In this document: piece after piece, positions 13,701-27,130 of the stretch
Position numbering within the stretch: the first letter of the stretch is position 1
Layout of the letters: the number at the start of each line of letters is the position of its first letter
Assembly: GCF_964199755.1 (NCBI RefSeq)
Contig: NC_133914.1
Span: 3,286,001 to 3,350,000, forward strand
From: Larus michahellis
Taxonomy: Eukaryota; Chordata; Aves; Charadriiformes; Laridae
Length of the DNA: 64,000 bases
Direction: 5' to 3'
The notes under the pieces: generated by a model
Told to the model about the DNA's origin: nothing
Seen by the model: only the letters and a program-made list of their open reading frames with translations
The model's database searches: none
Translations under genes and position numbers: made by a program

Positions 13701-15988
13701 ATACAACCCAGAAGTGTGCAGCAGCCAGCTTCAGAAGCCACAGATACTGTAAGCACTCAAATCTAATGCTGCAGGTCTACGATATTGTGTAATGGCCTGT
13801 AACTTTGTAATTGCTGGCACACTGACACGTTCCCCTGCGTCCTGCCAGACTGTCTGTTGCCTTGTAACAACGCAATTATCGGCTGAAATGCCTCCATAAA
13901 AGCCGTGTTCTCAACGAGTCTCTCCAGTTCACCTACGAGTCAGAAGCAGGACAGCTGTTTCGTGTCAAGTCTCTACAAAGAATTCACAGAAGAGAAAAGG
14001 ATACTCCAGTGCACTATTTGGTTTCTCTGGCTCTTCGTATAAGGCTACCAACACTGCAAATAGAAAATATTCAACAATTGCAGGAAGTTCATGCAACTCC
14101 AAGTTTTTAAAACACGTCCCACCAGTCTGAAGGCATACAAGTTGCATGCCACATTTACCGCACGTTTTTCTGTTTAACAAGATTTTCACCTGTATACTTC
14201 AACATAAAGAACAGGTTTGCTGTACAGGAGGGAACAGAGCATCCCACCCAGTAACAGCCAGGCAGAGGTTCTGTTGATCCCCCTAACCACAGTCTTTGTC
14301 TATTCTAGCACAGAACAGCCTGGACGGTTTTTAGACATTCCACACACAGCCCAAGTATTGGCTTTCATCAGCAAAATTTAAATTCTAACTATTTTGAGAC
14401 TCTCCCTTCACGAACCATTACTTTCACTTAAGCTACACCTTTGAACCGCAGGACATCAACCCTTCCGTGACTTTCAGCATAAAAGCTCCATCAAACACCT
14501 ACAGTTACAAAACTTAACGGCTACCGTCAGAGTAGGTGACACCGATAATCTTCATGGATGGGGGCTCTGGCAGCCAACAGAGTGCCAGGGAGGTCAGGCA
14601 CAGGCAGCAGCACCCCAACAGCTTAAATAAAACTAGCCATGCACACACCAACTCCGTAGCTGGAGAACTCAGTCACACAAATACTCAGAAATTTCCCAAA
14701 CATAACCACCACCACCCCACCTCCTCACAGGGCTCACATGTGGCTACAGAAGACATCTGCTTTCATAAATACTTAGATGCCCTTCTCCCAGTTTCAGATA
14801 TCCAAACTGCACAGCCAAGTTGTGGTTTTGGCTTTGGTTTTAAGCCAAGCACCTAAGTTAAAAACAAAATTAGGATGCCACGCTGCTTGGAAGGCTTGTT
14901 TTGCCATCCCACAGGATGCTCAGTATTGCAATAGAAGGAAATCAAACGGGACCCGCGTGCCAGACCAAGAGTTTTAGCACGGCACCTATTTGCTTGGCAT
15001 CCTACATCTGCTGCTCCCTCTTTAAACAGTGTATTTTTCCAGCAGGCATTTTCTCCCCAAACTATCGGGAGGCTCTCAAGGAGACTTTAGAAGGATTTAA
15101 AAGACGCTAAGCCGTACAGAAAGCCAAAGTATACATCAAGTTTAGCATCATCATTTTCCCCATTCACTCTCAGAAAACTCGGGGGTCCATTAGTTTTAGG
15201 GGAAGCGCCAAGCTCTACCCCAGAAAGAATCTTTTTGGAGCGTTTTTGAGAGCACGTTTGCTGTTGTTTTGTCTCAAGCGTTTACTTTCTCCGGAGAGCT
15301 CTGGCAGAATAACGGCCCCCGAGAAACCCAGCCGTTCCCGAGAGCAAGCACAGAGAAGGGTCCCCGGCCGAGCCCCCCCCAGGCCGAGTCCCCCCCGGCG
15401 CCGGGGCAGGGAACCGCCCCCGGCTCCTTCCGCGCCTCTTCCCCGCGCGGCTCCAACACCCGCCGCTCCCGTGCGCGCCGCCAGCGGCCGGTTACGGCTC
15501 CGCGCCCGGGGCCGCGCCAGCGGAGGTTGCCCGCCGCCCCGGCTCCCCCCCCGCCCCACCGGGCTCCGGGCGAGCTCCGCCGCGCAGACCGAGCGCCCGA
15601 CCGGAGGGGCCGAGGGGCGGCCGCGCCACAGCCGGAACAGGGCGGCGGCCGCGCCCCGCGGGGAACGGCCCCCGCCCGCCGAAGCGCCCGAAAAGCCGCC
15701 GCCGGGCGGCGGGACGCGGGCCGGGGACTTACCCTTGGTGAGCGTGTCCAGCACCCCCGACTTCTCCAGGTACCGGCGGAACTGCTCCCGCTTGGAGTCC
15801 GCGGCCTGAGGGAGGACGCCCACACCGTCAGATCGGCGACGCGCACCCCCCCTCACCTACGGAGGCGGCCGGTGGGACCGGGCCGCCCGCCCTCTCCTCC
15901 GCGGGGGCGGCACGAAGGGCCGAGCACGGCGCCGGTCCGCGTCCCGCCCCGCCGCCGGCGCGCTCCCTCCTACCTTGCAATGCGCCAT
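10799..15988 (-). CDS. MYCBP: MYCBP, c-Myc-binding protein (AMY-1), complete
   Basis: MYCBP is a small cofactor that binds the N-terminus of MYC and also associates with A-kinase anchor proteins. Five coding exons were placed: 15974-15988 (MAHCK), 15733-15805, 14005-14053, 13153-13282 and 10799-10843. Together they total 312 bases and encode 103 residues, the length of the human protein. All introns have GT/AG borders and matching phases. The N-terminal helical part (AADSKREQFRRYLEKSG, VLVALYEEPEKP) is followed by a charged leucine-rich coiled coil (EIEALRLEVAEMKEKYEAV), and the protein ends LAQYEPPQDEKHGE. The first exon lies in a CpG island. GJA9 lies directly 5' on the same strand, an order that in human produces GJA9-MYCBP read-through transcripts. 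Confidence 0.95.
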
Positions 15989-16300
15989 CAACCCCGCACC
16001 GCGCCTGCCCCGGCCCCGCGCCTGCGCCCTGCCCCGCGCGCCGCGCTTCGGCGGTTTCCGCGGCGACGGGCGAGCGGCCACGCCCCCCCCCCCCCCCCCC
16101 GCGAACCGCGCCCCCGGCCACGCCCCGCCGCGCGCCCCCCGCCCGGCCCGGGGAACCGGGGTCAGCCGCCGCCCCAGGGGCTCCCGCGGGGAAACCTCCG
16201 CGCCGAAGAGAAAGTGCCTTTCCCGAGCCCGCTCTGAGACGCGGGGGCGGTCACAGCCGTGTGGGTTTTGTGAAACGCCGGGGTATCTACGGGCCGGTAA
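15400..16300 (-). promoter_or_regulatory. MYCBP: MYCBP CpG-island promoter
   Basis: A CpG-dense block spans coding exons 1-2 and the upstream flank, including an uninterrupted C run at about 16083-16101 (G run on the gene strand). Numerous overlapping open frames here are composition artefacts. No TATA box was seen. Confidence 0.65.
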
Positions 16301-18450
16301 AATCGGCTGGTTATGAAAATTCAACAAAAAAAAGAACGAACCGCAGAATCCCGCAGCGGCGACGTGAGGGTCTGTCCACGCTTTTTCTGCGCGCCCTCCT
16401 GCAATGTCTGCAATCCGCGCGGCATTTACACTTTCCCAGGCGCTGCGATGAAATAGAACGTTTGGCCCACGTCCACACGACAAAAGTTACTAAAACTCTT
16501 CTGTCAGCAGCAGAAAAACAAGTTCTTTTGTATCTTGTCTTGAACCAGCAGAAATGCAAATGTCATATCCCATATGTGACCATCGAAACGCTAATTTTCT
16601 GTTATTAACACAGTGGGAGCAGAGTGCATTAAATAATAGGCTTTTTATTATAGAGACGTTAAATGCAAAACACGCGTTAGCACAGTTACCGCCCCCAGAA
16701 ACGTACACGTCGAGAAGTGCAAGAATTGGAGCCAGAGGAGCAGCATCAACTCAGATAAATCACGCTATCCATTTATATACATTCCTGGATATTACACAAT
16801 GTCAAATTTTACAGCGTAAGCAGGATTACACGGGGCTGTGTTTACGTACACACACAGCGATACCAGCGGTGAGCAGAGCGGCTGCTGCAGAGAAGTCTAC
16901 CGCGAATAGTTTTAGTAGCATTAGCGTGTATTTCTTACGTGGACAGGGACAAATTAATGCTGCTGCTGCAAGCAAAAGAGCCTTTTAGGTTTTCTGGCTC
17001 CTTTTTTTCCTAATACTGTACCGTCTTCAGCCAATCTGACACATGGCTGGCTTGTGAGCGCAATGATAACGCTCGTTAAGAGTTTAATGATGTCGTAACA
17101 ACGTGACGCTACATCTCACAAATTATCTCTCCAGCACACGTAGAGTAAGGCAAGTCCTCCGGTAAAAAATACAGGAGTACGCACGAACGCACCCCAGACG
17201 TGAGCACCTCCCCGCACGTTTGCAGCCTGTCGGTGTTGTGCGACTCAAGTAAATGTATTTCGTTCGTAGAAGTCTTGATTACAAATGTAACGTAGAATTT
17301 TGTTCATCTTTCTCTCCTTTATTATTTCAAGGTGTTTCCTGGAACTTGCCTTACACTATATGGACGGGAGCATCACGCGGATGAATGTCCTTTATTTGTT
17401 TTATTACCCCCATAAAAAGCACAAATGGAAACGCTCCTTCTAAAGTTTGTCAGGATTCAGGGGATAGATGGACCCCAGGGCATCCAGAAAAGGGGCAGTT
17501 TTACAGTTTGATAAACCTTTTATATGTTTTCTTGACGTCGTAACTGAAAGTAGGAAGGTGCCATCATTTTGTCTTTTTTTTTTTTAGCATAGTAAGCCGC
17601 CTAGTTTGTGAAATCCAAAATTTCTGATTAAAAATTTTCAGTAACTTGTATTCTGATTAAAAAAAAAAAGAATAATAATTGGTAGTTACTAACGTTATGC
17701 AAAATCTCAAAATTAAAGCTCACGACTCATTTGTAATTCGCGTTGCTTTTAAAATGCAATAGTGTATTTAACAGTGACAGTGTACGGTGAGAGATTCGCT
17801 CTGATTTCTCTCGGAGGAAGTCGGTGGTGATACACTGAAGAAAAAGCGTAGGGTAGAGTCAGGGAATGAGCGATACATGTATCAAAGGTTTTGTTCTTTT
17901 TGTATTTAACGCAGTTCAAAGAGCGGAGCACCTTTGCCATTCTGCTTTGAGCAGCTGCCAAATGTCCGCTTGAATCCTCAGAGAGATTAAGCAGAAATGT
18001 ATTTACCAATAATTAATTTCTCCTGAGAGCGCCCATCCCATATTTAGCCTAATTTCATTTACCGGCCTTTGTAACATATATATTTAGACTGTAAATTTTG
18101 TCTTCTACTTTTATTGAGTTTAAACAGTATCAGCTGAGATTTTATGCCTGATTTTTCCTGATGTGTGGATTTATACGATGTACGTTTTCCTTTTTAGGGG
18201 TAGTGCAGAAGTTTATACGCTGAGGTCTAAGCCAGCCTTTCCTCGACTCTTTAGAAGTCACTTCGCTGATATGCCGAGGGCTGCACAACTCTTCTATCTA
18301 CGAGAAGCAGCTGGTTCAGGTTGAACGATTTGGCTACTCTTATACAGAGGCCTTGCCTGTGTCGCCGTGTTCATGAACTACCCCAGCACTGACGCGGGTG
18401 CACATTAATTACCCCGGCACTGACGAGCGCCGTTCGCGGGCTAACTCGGG
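16301..18450. other. GJA9-MYCBP intergenic interval
   Basis: AT-rich sequence with no recognised gene. It contains the presumed 3' UTR of GJA9, with a minus-strand AATAAA at 18110-18115, about 335 bases beyond the GJA9 stop. Confidence 0.5.
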
Positions 18451-20013
18451 CTATATCTGCAGGTCAGTGGGGGCACGCCTGCTGCTGGCATCACTGGCCA
18501 GCGACAGCCGCCGGGAGAGTGAGAAAGGCGTAGGACTGTCGCAGTTTCTGCTGTGTTTAGATTCCGAGCTCACCTCCCCGGCAGAATCCGGAGTCTCTGG
18601 CCGGCTAGAATTTTTCACATCGGTGTTGTAAGGAGGCTGGGCTTTGTTTGCACTGAAACCGCTTTGTCTTCTCTTGCTGTTCTTTGGGAGAGAATTCGTT
18701 GAAGATCCTGCGCTCTCCACCACGGCCGAGCAGTTCCAAGACGAACCGATTCCATGTTGTCTTCTGAAACCGGCAACGGGAAAAGTTGTATCGGGCTGCA
18801 GCGATGCTTGAGACGGCATTTCAGCAGAGCTTCTCAAGCACGTGCTCGAAGCCATATCTGCATTCTGGGTACCAACAAGGAAATGTTTCTTTTCACCTTC
18901 TTTCTGAGCATCACGCACTTCGGTCCCAAGGCTGCCAAACGAGCCCTCGTTATTATTTGTGCTGGTATTTCGAGTCTGATTGTCTAAAGCATTTGCAGCC
19001 GGCCTCTTCTTCGGTGATTTAATTTCCTGATTGTGATGGGTGTAATTATTGCTGCTTTCTGTACAGTTATTTTGCACAGACTGAAACGTGGGAGGAGGAT
19101 TTAGAACCGGATAGCCAGCGGCGTCAGTTTGCTTTTCCATTAAAAAGGTATAACTGCTAAGTGCAGAAGGAACAGTTTTTTGCGGGGTGGTGGATATTCC
19201 CAAAGAAGAATGCGGGATCACAGAGTATTTCTTCGATTTGTTTACATAGAAATTGGCAGGCTCGTCCTTGGTTTTATTCTGCCCGCAGAGTCCCATTTTA
19301 ATTTTTCGGAATCCTAGGTGGATAATTTCTAGGATATTTAAAAGCAACGATACAGTCGCTATTGATTGCATGAATAACATGAACACTGTCTTTTCTGTGG
19401 GTCTAGATACAAAGCAGTCAACGGTGTTTGGACACGGATCTCTCCGACATTTATAAAGGGGATCCAGATGAAAGCCATAAAGAAGATATTGCCCAATCAT
19501 AAAACCGACTTCCACTGCGGACCTTGTGAAAATATGTATCACGTAGGTGCAGAGCAAAGAGCCTCTCAGGGGCGCTTTGTTGAGCTTTCGTTGATCCAGC
19601 TGCCGGAGTTCTCTCTCCAGCCTTTTCCGATTTTCAGTCATTTCTAATTCAGTGCTTTCGAGTTCCACTCTCACCTGAGCTTTCTTTTTTTGCCTCTCTT
19701 TTTCCAAGGCTCTTAGTCTGTACAGGGCATGACCCATGTACACCAAGGAAGGGGAAGACACAAATATAACTTGCAAGACCCAGTATCTTATGAGAGAGAT
19801 GGGAAAGGCCTCGTCGTAGCACACGTTTCTGCAACCCGGCTGCTCGGTATTGCATATAAATTCTGATTGTTCATCGTTCCAAACATCCTCAGTTGCCACT
19901 CCGAGGACAAGCATTCGAAATATGAAGAGGATCGTTAACCAAATCTTTCCAATAATAGTGGAATGAATGTGGACCTCCTCTAAAATGCCTCCAAGGAAGT
20001 TCCAGTCTCCCAT
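18451..20013 (-). CDS. GJA9: GJA9, gap junction alpha-9 (connexin 58/59)
   Basis: This is a connexin subunit; six form a hemichannel and two hemichannels dock to make a gap junction. It is a single uninterrupted 520-codon exon starting MGDWNFLGG. The four-pass topology is readable: membrane segments at about residues 22-41, 76-96, 153-175 and 208-232. Extracellular loop 1 has C54-x6-C61-x3-C65 and loop 2 has C189-x4-C194-x5-C200, the canonical connexin cysteine patterns. The cytoplasmic loop is long and highly charged (about residues 100-148), and the Ser/Asn-rich tail of about 280 residues ends RRAPTDLQI, like human GJA9. A 3' splice site is visible just upstream of the ATG (AG at 20035-20036), so a 20-base 5' UTR stub joins an unidentified non-coding exon. 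This is the usual connexin gene layout. Human GJA9 is about the same length. Confidence 0.96.
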   Translation of the reverse strand: MGDWNFLGGILEEVHIHSTIIGKIWLTILFIFRMLVLGVATEDVWNDEQSEFICNTEQPGCRNVCYDEAFPISLIRYWVLQVIFVSSPSLVYMGHALYRLRALEKERQKKKAQVRVELESTELEMTENRKRLERELRQLDQRKLNKAPLRGSLLCTYVIHIFTRSAVEVGFMIGQYLLYGFHLDPLYKCRRDPCPNTVDCFVSRPTEKTVFMLFMQSIATVSLLLNILEIIHLGFRKIKMGLCGQNKTKDEPANFYVNKSKKYSVIPHSSLGISTTPQKTVPSALSSYTFLMEKQTDAAGYPVLNPPPTFQSVQNNCTESSNNYTHHNQEIKSPKKRPAANALDNQTRNTSTNNNEGSFGSLGTEVRDAQKEGEKKHFLVGTQNADMASSTCLRSSAEMPSQASLQPDTTFPVAGFRRQHGIGSSWNCSAVVESAGSSTNSLPKNSKRRQSGFSANKAQPPYNTDVKNSSRPETPDSAGEVSSESKHSRNCDSPTPFSLSRRLSLASDASSRRAPTDLQI

Positions 20014-20036
20014 GGTTATTCTGCCATCCTAACACT

Positions 20037-23000
20037 ACAACATATGAGAGGAAAAAGTATCAAACACTGTAAAAGCTGCAGTCCTTAACGCGTTATGACA
20101 AAAATGACAGTGGGAAAACCCATCGTATCTCACTTTGTAACCATGGCAACGTGACACACTGCTCATCGATAATCTACATATTATTCTCTCTCATCTACAA
20201 GATGAAGTGCATCATCCGCCTGTGTCTTATCAGTAGAAGACATCCCGATAAGCGCAGGGCTATGAGGTATTAAGCACCCTCCGTCTGCATCAAATCGGTG
20301 GAAACTAAGATGCCTGATTTGTAGTAAGATCTTAAGAGCATTGCGCGATCCGTTTGACCCATCATCCGACAGCAGCGTGAGAGCAGTACGTTTACATTTA
20401 GGACGCTCATGAAGGTAGAGGAATATTTCCCAGTCCCCCTTTTTGGATGTTCTGAGCCCCACGTCGCAGCTGAAGTTACGGTAATGTCCAATTACTGTTT
20501 CGCAGTGAAAGTCGGTTATGCAAAGGAACTTGAGAGGGAATAAAACATCTTGCTAAAATTGCATTGTGAATTAAAGGGAAAATGGTTAAGTGTATAATTT
20601 TGGGCAGACAATTGCTTTTTGTTTGCAGATGTCAACAATAAACAAATAAATAGAATCACCATAATCAGTCCACTTCCCTCTCATCAACGATACCTGCATT
20701 TGAAATACAGGACAGAGTGCCGAGGTGCCACACGTTGCTATCTTTGGCCTCGATTCTGTGAAAAATAAATGATTTATGCAAAAATTCTCTACTGGTATTT
20801 TCCTAAATGAATACCATCTGAGTACAGATAAACTGGCAATATATGCGTGCTATCGCACATCCCGCCTTTCTTTCCTATGTTTGTTTCTTTCTCTGTTACA
20901 GGATACTACATTGTGGACAAGATTTTAAATTCATTTTCTGTGTTTATGTTATTCTATACACTAACAAAAATATTTTTCTTTTTTATGTGCAGGGATAACC
21001 AGTAGATCTTTTCTTTTTACGTACAGTACAATTCAATAGAATGCAGTTATACTAAAAACAAAATAATCTGATTTTTTTTTAGGATAAAGGTGGTTTAACA
21101 CAGTGTTTTCTGTTCAATTGGGATTAATTTTCACCCTGTAGAACAGGAGGGTTAAGAAATCAAATGGAAGTTGCAGTCTTAGGGCCGCGATACCGATGCC
21201 TAGAGAGGAACCTTTACGCCAGGGCAGCCTACTACACATGAAAATACTTTTGCAAATTGCTACACAAATAGGCAAGGCCGATATTTTTTAAAGACAAACA
21301 AATTAAAAATAAACGGCAAATTCAAAATAGAACGTACCTTTCTTTACAAAAATGTGCAAAATTAAAGAACTGCGGTGTCCGATTCAAAAGTTACACCTCC
21401 TGCCATCTTCCATCCGTGGGAGCAAGTTTCACGTTGTAAGCAGTTTATTTTGCTATGGGAGCAAGTGATAGAGTGCAAGCTTTGCCCACTGAATTTATAT
21501 TTGCTAGGGATGGAGGGAGGAGAAAATCAATCTGTGGTTCAGTCTGCTGCCGCTCCAAGCATAATTTAACTATGACCGGTGAAAAACCTCATTAAACAAG
21601 GCTAGAAACGGAAAATCCGCAGCTCTAACTGCCTTCAGATTATCCTCCCTTTCACCTCGCCAAGTTTTCACCCTTCCAAGTTTTAAGAACGATCTCAGCC
21701 TCAGAAAAACAAAATAAAAGAAAACTTTTGGACTGTATTTTAGTTTACACATCTCAATAGCAGCAAACACTGGACTTGCCTATGCCAAAGCCAAGAAGGT
21801 AAATCTTCCCAAATACCATCATTGTGGATTTCTGCAGACATTCCGTTCTCCTGGAATGGCTTAGCACCACTCTCCTCGTGTAAAAACCCAACGGTAGTGC
21901 TTTTGGCCCCGCTAAACTCACTCCCTCTTCAGAGACAGTATCTGTCCTTACATTCTACAATTCTGCACCTCTCCTTTATTCTCCTTATCCCACCTTACTT
22001 GTCATACCGACTTCTTTAAAACACCTCTGAACGTGGCAAATGATTTACACCGTTTTCCCCAGCCATATAATTCAGTGTTTCTTTTTAGGAGCAAGTCATT
22101 ATCATTCCAGTCTAAGTGTTGGACATCCTAAAGATGTCAGTCATTCTTCTTAAGAGAGCTTAAAATCTACATGAGTTTTTTTTGAGCCTATTGGATTGCC
22201 ACAGTGTATTTTGCAGACCAACGGTAGACTGGGGAACACCATTTCAAACACTCTAAACTTTAGGAAATGCCTGCCAAAAATGCTGGGGAGAAGGGAGGGA
22301 AAGAGACCTTGTTTCAGAAAAGGAAAGACGGGGAAAGAAATATGCTTGTTTTGTGTACAAAGACTGTCCTGGAGCCAGCGTCAGCGGTGCGATGGCCAAG
22401 GCTACGGCCTTGTTAGGCCTGGCCTAACTCCACCACTAGAATCACCAGGAGGTAAGAAGTAGATCTAATACTATAATGCTCTTTTAGATGATTCTCCTCA
22501 GCGCCCTGCAAAAATGTGTCACTGATCTAAGTGTCAGGATAATACAGGGTAGGATAAATAAACTTCCTCTACTGAGAACTCTAAAAAGCTAATCATTATA
22601 TTTTAATTTTGGTGCTGGGGATCAGTCAATAGGTCATGTCCGATTTCATGGTTAAACGACACTTGCCTGGAAGTATTCGATCATTTTGGCAAGCTATCAG
22701 ACTACAGTCAGCCATTTCTATTAAGTACTTGAAGCAGGCTTCTAAACATACATCTCTTCTAGCAAGTACTTAAAGTAGGTTTCTAAACATTTTTCTGCTA
22801 CTGGTGAAAAAAATTCTAAGTCCTTCAAAGTGGTCCACGGACCCTCCCAGCCCACCTCCTGCAAAGATGCTGAAGCTTTGTTTGAAAAGCCTGAGTGTTT
22901 GGTGAGACTAAACTACAGCGGCTGGGAATCTACTTGTTCCGTAAAAATAAATGTTAAGACAAACATTTAACAATCTGAACATAATATTTCTGGGGCGCAT

Positions 23001-26000
23001 TATCTCCTTTAAAATAGTATTTCAGTCAAATGACAACAAGTTGTGAGGGAAAATGAATTCAAGCGCCAACGGCAATTTTATAACACCAATGCTGCTCTTC
23101 ACCTTAGTCCAGACATTTTGCAGATGTGACTATTTACACAAACGTCACACCAACATTAGGTGTTTAGTAACAAAATACTTTGTCATCTAAGGAGAGAAAA
23201 CTTGTTTTTCTTACAGCTCTAGAAGCTACCTCACTGGCTTTTCACTGATGGGGGGTTTGCTGCAAAACATCCCCCAAACTTTAACGACTATATGATGTTT
23301 TCTGAGCTCAGGGTCAAATGCCACAGAAATCATTCAGTTGTGGAAATATTCTCGGAAGATCAAGACCTTTTCACTCCTACTCATCAATAACGTGCACTTT
23401 ATGTGTACAATTGATTTTTATTTTCTACAGTATTTGACCGACCCACAAGGCCGGCTGGCTAACTGGAGGCACAAACATCAGTGATGTGTCCTACAGGCTT
23501 TCCGGGTAACAGGGACTCACTCCCACAGTTTTCTTTCAGTAGTGAAGTTAGGATCACAAATGATAAACGGCAATAATGAGAAATACAGACGACTGTACTA
23601 CTCAATATTGTCTTTGGGACCGCCAAATCCAGTGGTACTGTGTTTGAAGGCAGAAAGAAGAGGCCGATTGGTTGTAACAGTTGTCACTGGCTCTGGACGT
23701 TTGCCCGTGGAGCTGCGAGGACTAAAAATATCAAGTTACTGTCCCTAATGCAGGTTAACTGGTTCTTGTGGGGCTGCAGGTAGAGTGGGTGGAAGTGCAC
23801 TTTAGTTCAATGATTGGGATTGATTCACACCTATGGTCACGTTAGTGAGGCGGCTAAAACCAACTTCTAAAAAGCAACTGTAACGTGTGCTGGTGTCCGT
23901 CGGCATGTTCTGTTGAGATTTGTGAGGGGCAAAACATTTCGAGCTGTGAGCAAACATTCCACGGCACCTCTTTATCAGTCTCCTGCTCGTATGTGTGTGG
24001 TTGGTTTTTGTTTAAAACGGAGGGTTCGGAGTTTGCCATTTACATTTTGTTTTGTTCAGAGGTTGCTGTTGAGGGTTTCTCACGAAGGTGCTCACGGTTC
24101 ACTACTTTATTCTGTGGGCCTCGGTATTTATCAGTCAGCGTTTCCCGTTCAGTCATTTACCGATCATGGCGCAGGATTTAAAATCTAACCTTATACAAAA
24201 TACGGCTGTTTTGAGTTCAAGCTGCTCCAAAAGTTCCTCTGTGCTTGTTCTGGGCGTGCATTTTGTAGCGCTTTACTTGCTTTACTTTACTTGATTTCCT
24301 TGTGTTGTCTGCGGTGCCGTCTGCCATCCCTGGGGACGGGCGCTTGGCGATGACCCCTGTGCGCTGTGTCTGCTCTGGGGAGGGCGGGCGGCCACCCCCG
24401 GCCTGGGCGGCCATCCAGTCGCAGGTAACACTTTTTACCTTTTCACCTCCGAGAGCCTCATGCCCGTACTTCAGCAGCCATCCAGCGGAAATCGTTAGGA
24501 ATTACACTTTTTACCTTCTCTCCTCCGGGAGCCAACAGCTGGATCGCAGCTCTGGGGATGCCTGGTGCCGGTGCTTGCTTTCCCCCGCATCATCTGCTGT
24601 TTATCTTCAGCCTGGGGAAGGATCGGGGAGGGGGGAGAAAACTCAATAAACCTGTTTGCAGTGGAAAGGAAAAACTTGTTTTGGATATCGTCATTGCTTA
24701 GAGTACTTCTGCAGCAGAAAGAAGCCCTGCATCCAGAGCAGCCACAGCACTGCGGCATGCAGAGGCTCAGCTTGATCCCCCAGAGCAGGGCTCAAAGGGG
24801 ATGGTTTTGCTCCCAGTCGCCCGTCTGGTGCAGGGGAGGAAAGCACTAGGTAGGAAAGGCCAATTTCCAGCCTCACACCCTGAGGAACTACTGACGGAAG
24901 AAGCTATTTGTTAATAAATGTCTCATTGGAACAGTCTCACACGTTGCGTTTTGAAGAGCATCAGTGGTGTCTGCTATAGCATCTGAACTTGATCCTGAAC
25001 GCCTGCTGAGCTGGAGAGGGTGGCACTGTGAGTTTGCAGATCCTGTAAGTTTGTAGTAACCACTAACATTTATTAGCTCTAATGTGTGTTTGCACTCGAT
25101 GAGGTGTGCAGGGCACACCGACTCCTGTAGGAAGCATTTCTTCCTTCCCTGGGGAATTTATCATGTTACCAGTCCAGATGGTGCTAAGTCAATGTTGCCC
25201 ACCGTGGCTGCACCCCAACACGCAGCCTTGCCTCCCTCCCCACCACAGAAGAGCAGCCCCTTCCTTTCCTTGGAGCCACTTAGAGAGGGCGGCGATTTGC
25301 CTGTTTTGGGAGTGATGCGGATGTGCATGCACAAGGGTCATTTTGGAGCCTGGGGCAGGTCACAGGCGATGTACAGGCTCCGACTGGCAGCAGGACAGGC
25401 TGGCTATGCTCTTTGCCTGGCTGGTGGCACCCTGGTGCGATAAGGGAACTTGGGTTTGATATTTGTCTGTCAGAGGAAATATGAATCGGTGCTCCTAAAT
25501 ACGGCACAATGCTCACTGGAGTGAAATACAATGTTAATTTAACAAGGAGACAGATTTGGGGTCAAAACCTTATATTTCCTTCCCGCATAAGGAATGCTTT
25601 TTTCTGTACGTGTCCTCATTGTCCCTTCTACCACCTGTCTCATTTCCAACAGGACTGGTGCTTCGCTTGGAAACAAGCTCTTATCCCAAGGAGAGATTTG
25701 GGGGAGACCTGTCCAGCCAGCTGGCCAAGTAAAACAAGAGACTGCAAAGGCACTTTGGGAGGAGCTTTCTAGTCTTGCTGTGGTCGACGTGGGCATGTGG
25801 CTGGTGCAGGTGGCTGTAGAAGGGAGAAGCTCCTCAGTGAGCAGCTGGCCAGGCACAGCCCATGTGCTGCTCAGCACTCCCCTTGGATGTCCCTGTCTGA
25901 GGGGTGGGGGCCGAGAAGGAGAAGGCGTTCGTATTTTATGTTTTAGGCAGAGAAAAACAAACCTTAGCTTGTTTTTATTGCCTACAACCCTGTATTTCCC

Positions 26001-26250
26001 CTCCATCCTAGCAGACTGCTCCCACCCCTCTTGCAACCAGAGACAACAGACTCATTTCTGTCTCGGGAGGCAGTGAACGGGGTGATGCAGCAGGGTCCAC
26101 CGCGCTGCCGCCTGCCCGGGGTCGGGGTGCAGATGGCAGAGGGACACGGTATGGCGCACAGTCTGGGACTGCATCGGCAGCCGTGCCTCCCGCCCCCTTG
26201 GTCCAAAAAAATCCCCACTTGGGGCTCCCTGGAAAGCTAAATCCACTTGG
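20037..26250. other. Intergenic region between GJA9 and the Elongin A array; no gene recognised
   Basis: The first part, about 20.0-23.9 kb, is AT-rich. It becomes GC-richer after 24.3 kb. No exon with a recognisable product was found on either strand, and RHBDL2, which follows GJA9 in human, was not seen. A small diverged tandem duplication lies near 24411-24540. The 5' non-coding exon of GJA9 probably lies somewhere in this interval. Confidence 0.45.
24411..24540. repeat. Diverged two-copy tandem duplication
   Basis: GCCATCCAG followed by ACACTTTTTACCTT and CTCCG(A/G)GAGCC occurs twice, with about 67-77 bases between corresponding points and several small differences. Confidence 0.6.
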
Positions 26251-26299
26251 ATTTGTGCAGCTGGAAAGGAGAAAAAAAAAAAACCATTTTCATGCAGGA

Positions 26300-27130
26300 A
26301 AGCGCAAGTCGCCAATTTTTATGTTGTGGATAAGGCGCTGCCACCACCGCCTCCCTCCCTGGTCCCCGGCGGACTCGCTGCTGTCACCCCCCCCCCCGGC
26401 CCTGGTGCCCCGCGCGGAGCGATGCAGCGTCCCTGGGGGTCATTCTGGAGGAAAAACCCTGTTCCGCAGGTTTTTGGCGCGGAGGCGCTGGCTGTCGCTG
26501 CCCGGGCTGCGAGGGCGGACAGGGCAGAGAGATGGGAGCCCAACACCCCAGGAAGTGGTTCCGGTCCTCGGCTGGACTAAAGCGGGCTGAGAGCGGTCGC
26601 TGCTCATCGCACTAATGAGCGCCGAGAGCGGGATAACAAGCGGGTGCTGCCGCCCGGAGCCGCGCGTGCGCCGTGGCCCCGCCTCCTGCCCGCCCCGGCC
26701 CCGCCCCCCGGCGGCGCCGTGCATCGGTCCCACAGCCCGTGCGCATGCGCGGTTCGCAGCCATGGCCGGCGCCGGGCCCCACAGAGCGGCGGCCGGAGGG
26801 CGATCCGGGACCGACGGGGCTCGGGCGAGCTCCCCGCCAACCGGAGCGGGTTCTGTGCCACCCGTCCGGCCCCGAGAGAGCGACCATCGGCGCCCCGGTA
26901 CCGGCTCTTACCGCGCTCCCACGCCCCCGTCTGTCCTCCGAGCAGCAATCTCTGTAGCGCGGACCTCCAGGACACCGGAAGTACCCCCTCAGTCCTGCGG
27001 AGTGCGTCTCTATGTCACTTTAGTCCTCCAGGACGCCAGAAGTGGCCCCTCAGTCCTCCGGAGGGCGTCTCTATGGCGGTTTAGTCCTCCAGGGTGCCCT
27101 CAGTCGGCTGCAGTTTTGGGGCTGGCTCAG
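26300..27130. promoter_or_regulatory. CpG island upstream of the array with NRF1 palindrome
   Basis: A CpG-dense block about 0.5 kb upstream of the array carries GC boxes around 26680-26710 and a perfect NRF1-type palindrome GCGCATGCGC at 26741-26750. An ATG in a strong context (GCAGCCATGG) at 26762 opens a plus-strand frame of 133 codons ending at 27160, with no recognised domain. It is positioned as a promoter, either for transcripts entering the array or for an unrecognised gene. It does not contain a recognisable ELOA exon 1. Confidence 0.55.
26964..27110. repeat. 61-bp tandem repeat, about 2.4 copies
   Basis: Copies begin with CCTCCAGG at 26964, 27025 and 27086, giving a constant period of 61. 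The two full copies share CCTCAGTCCT, CGGAG and GCGTCTCTATG blocks and differ at about ten positions. The third copy is truncated. Confidence 0.85.

Noticed and set aside
15269-16237. 322-codon plus-strand frame in the MYCBP CpG island
   Set aside because: Arg/Pro/Ala composition is typical of GC-rich DNA read in all frames; it is antisense to the real MYCBP exons.
26604-26975. Minus-strand frames in the orphan CpG island
   Set aside because: Arg/Gly-rich composition artefacts without splice or homology support.
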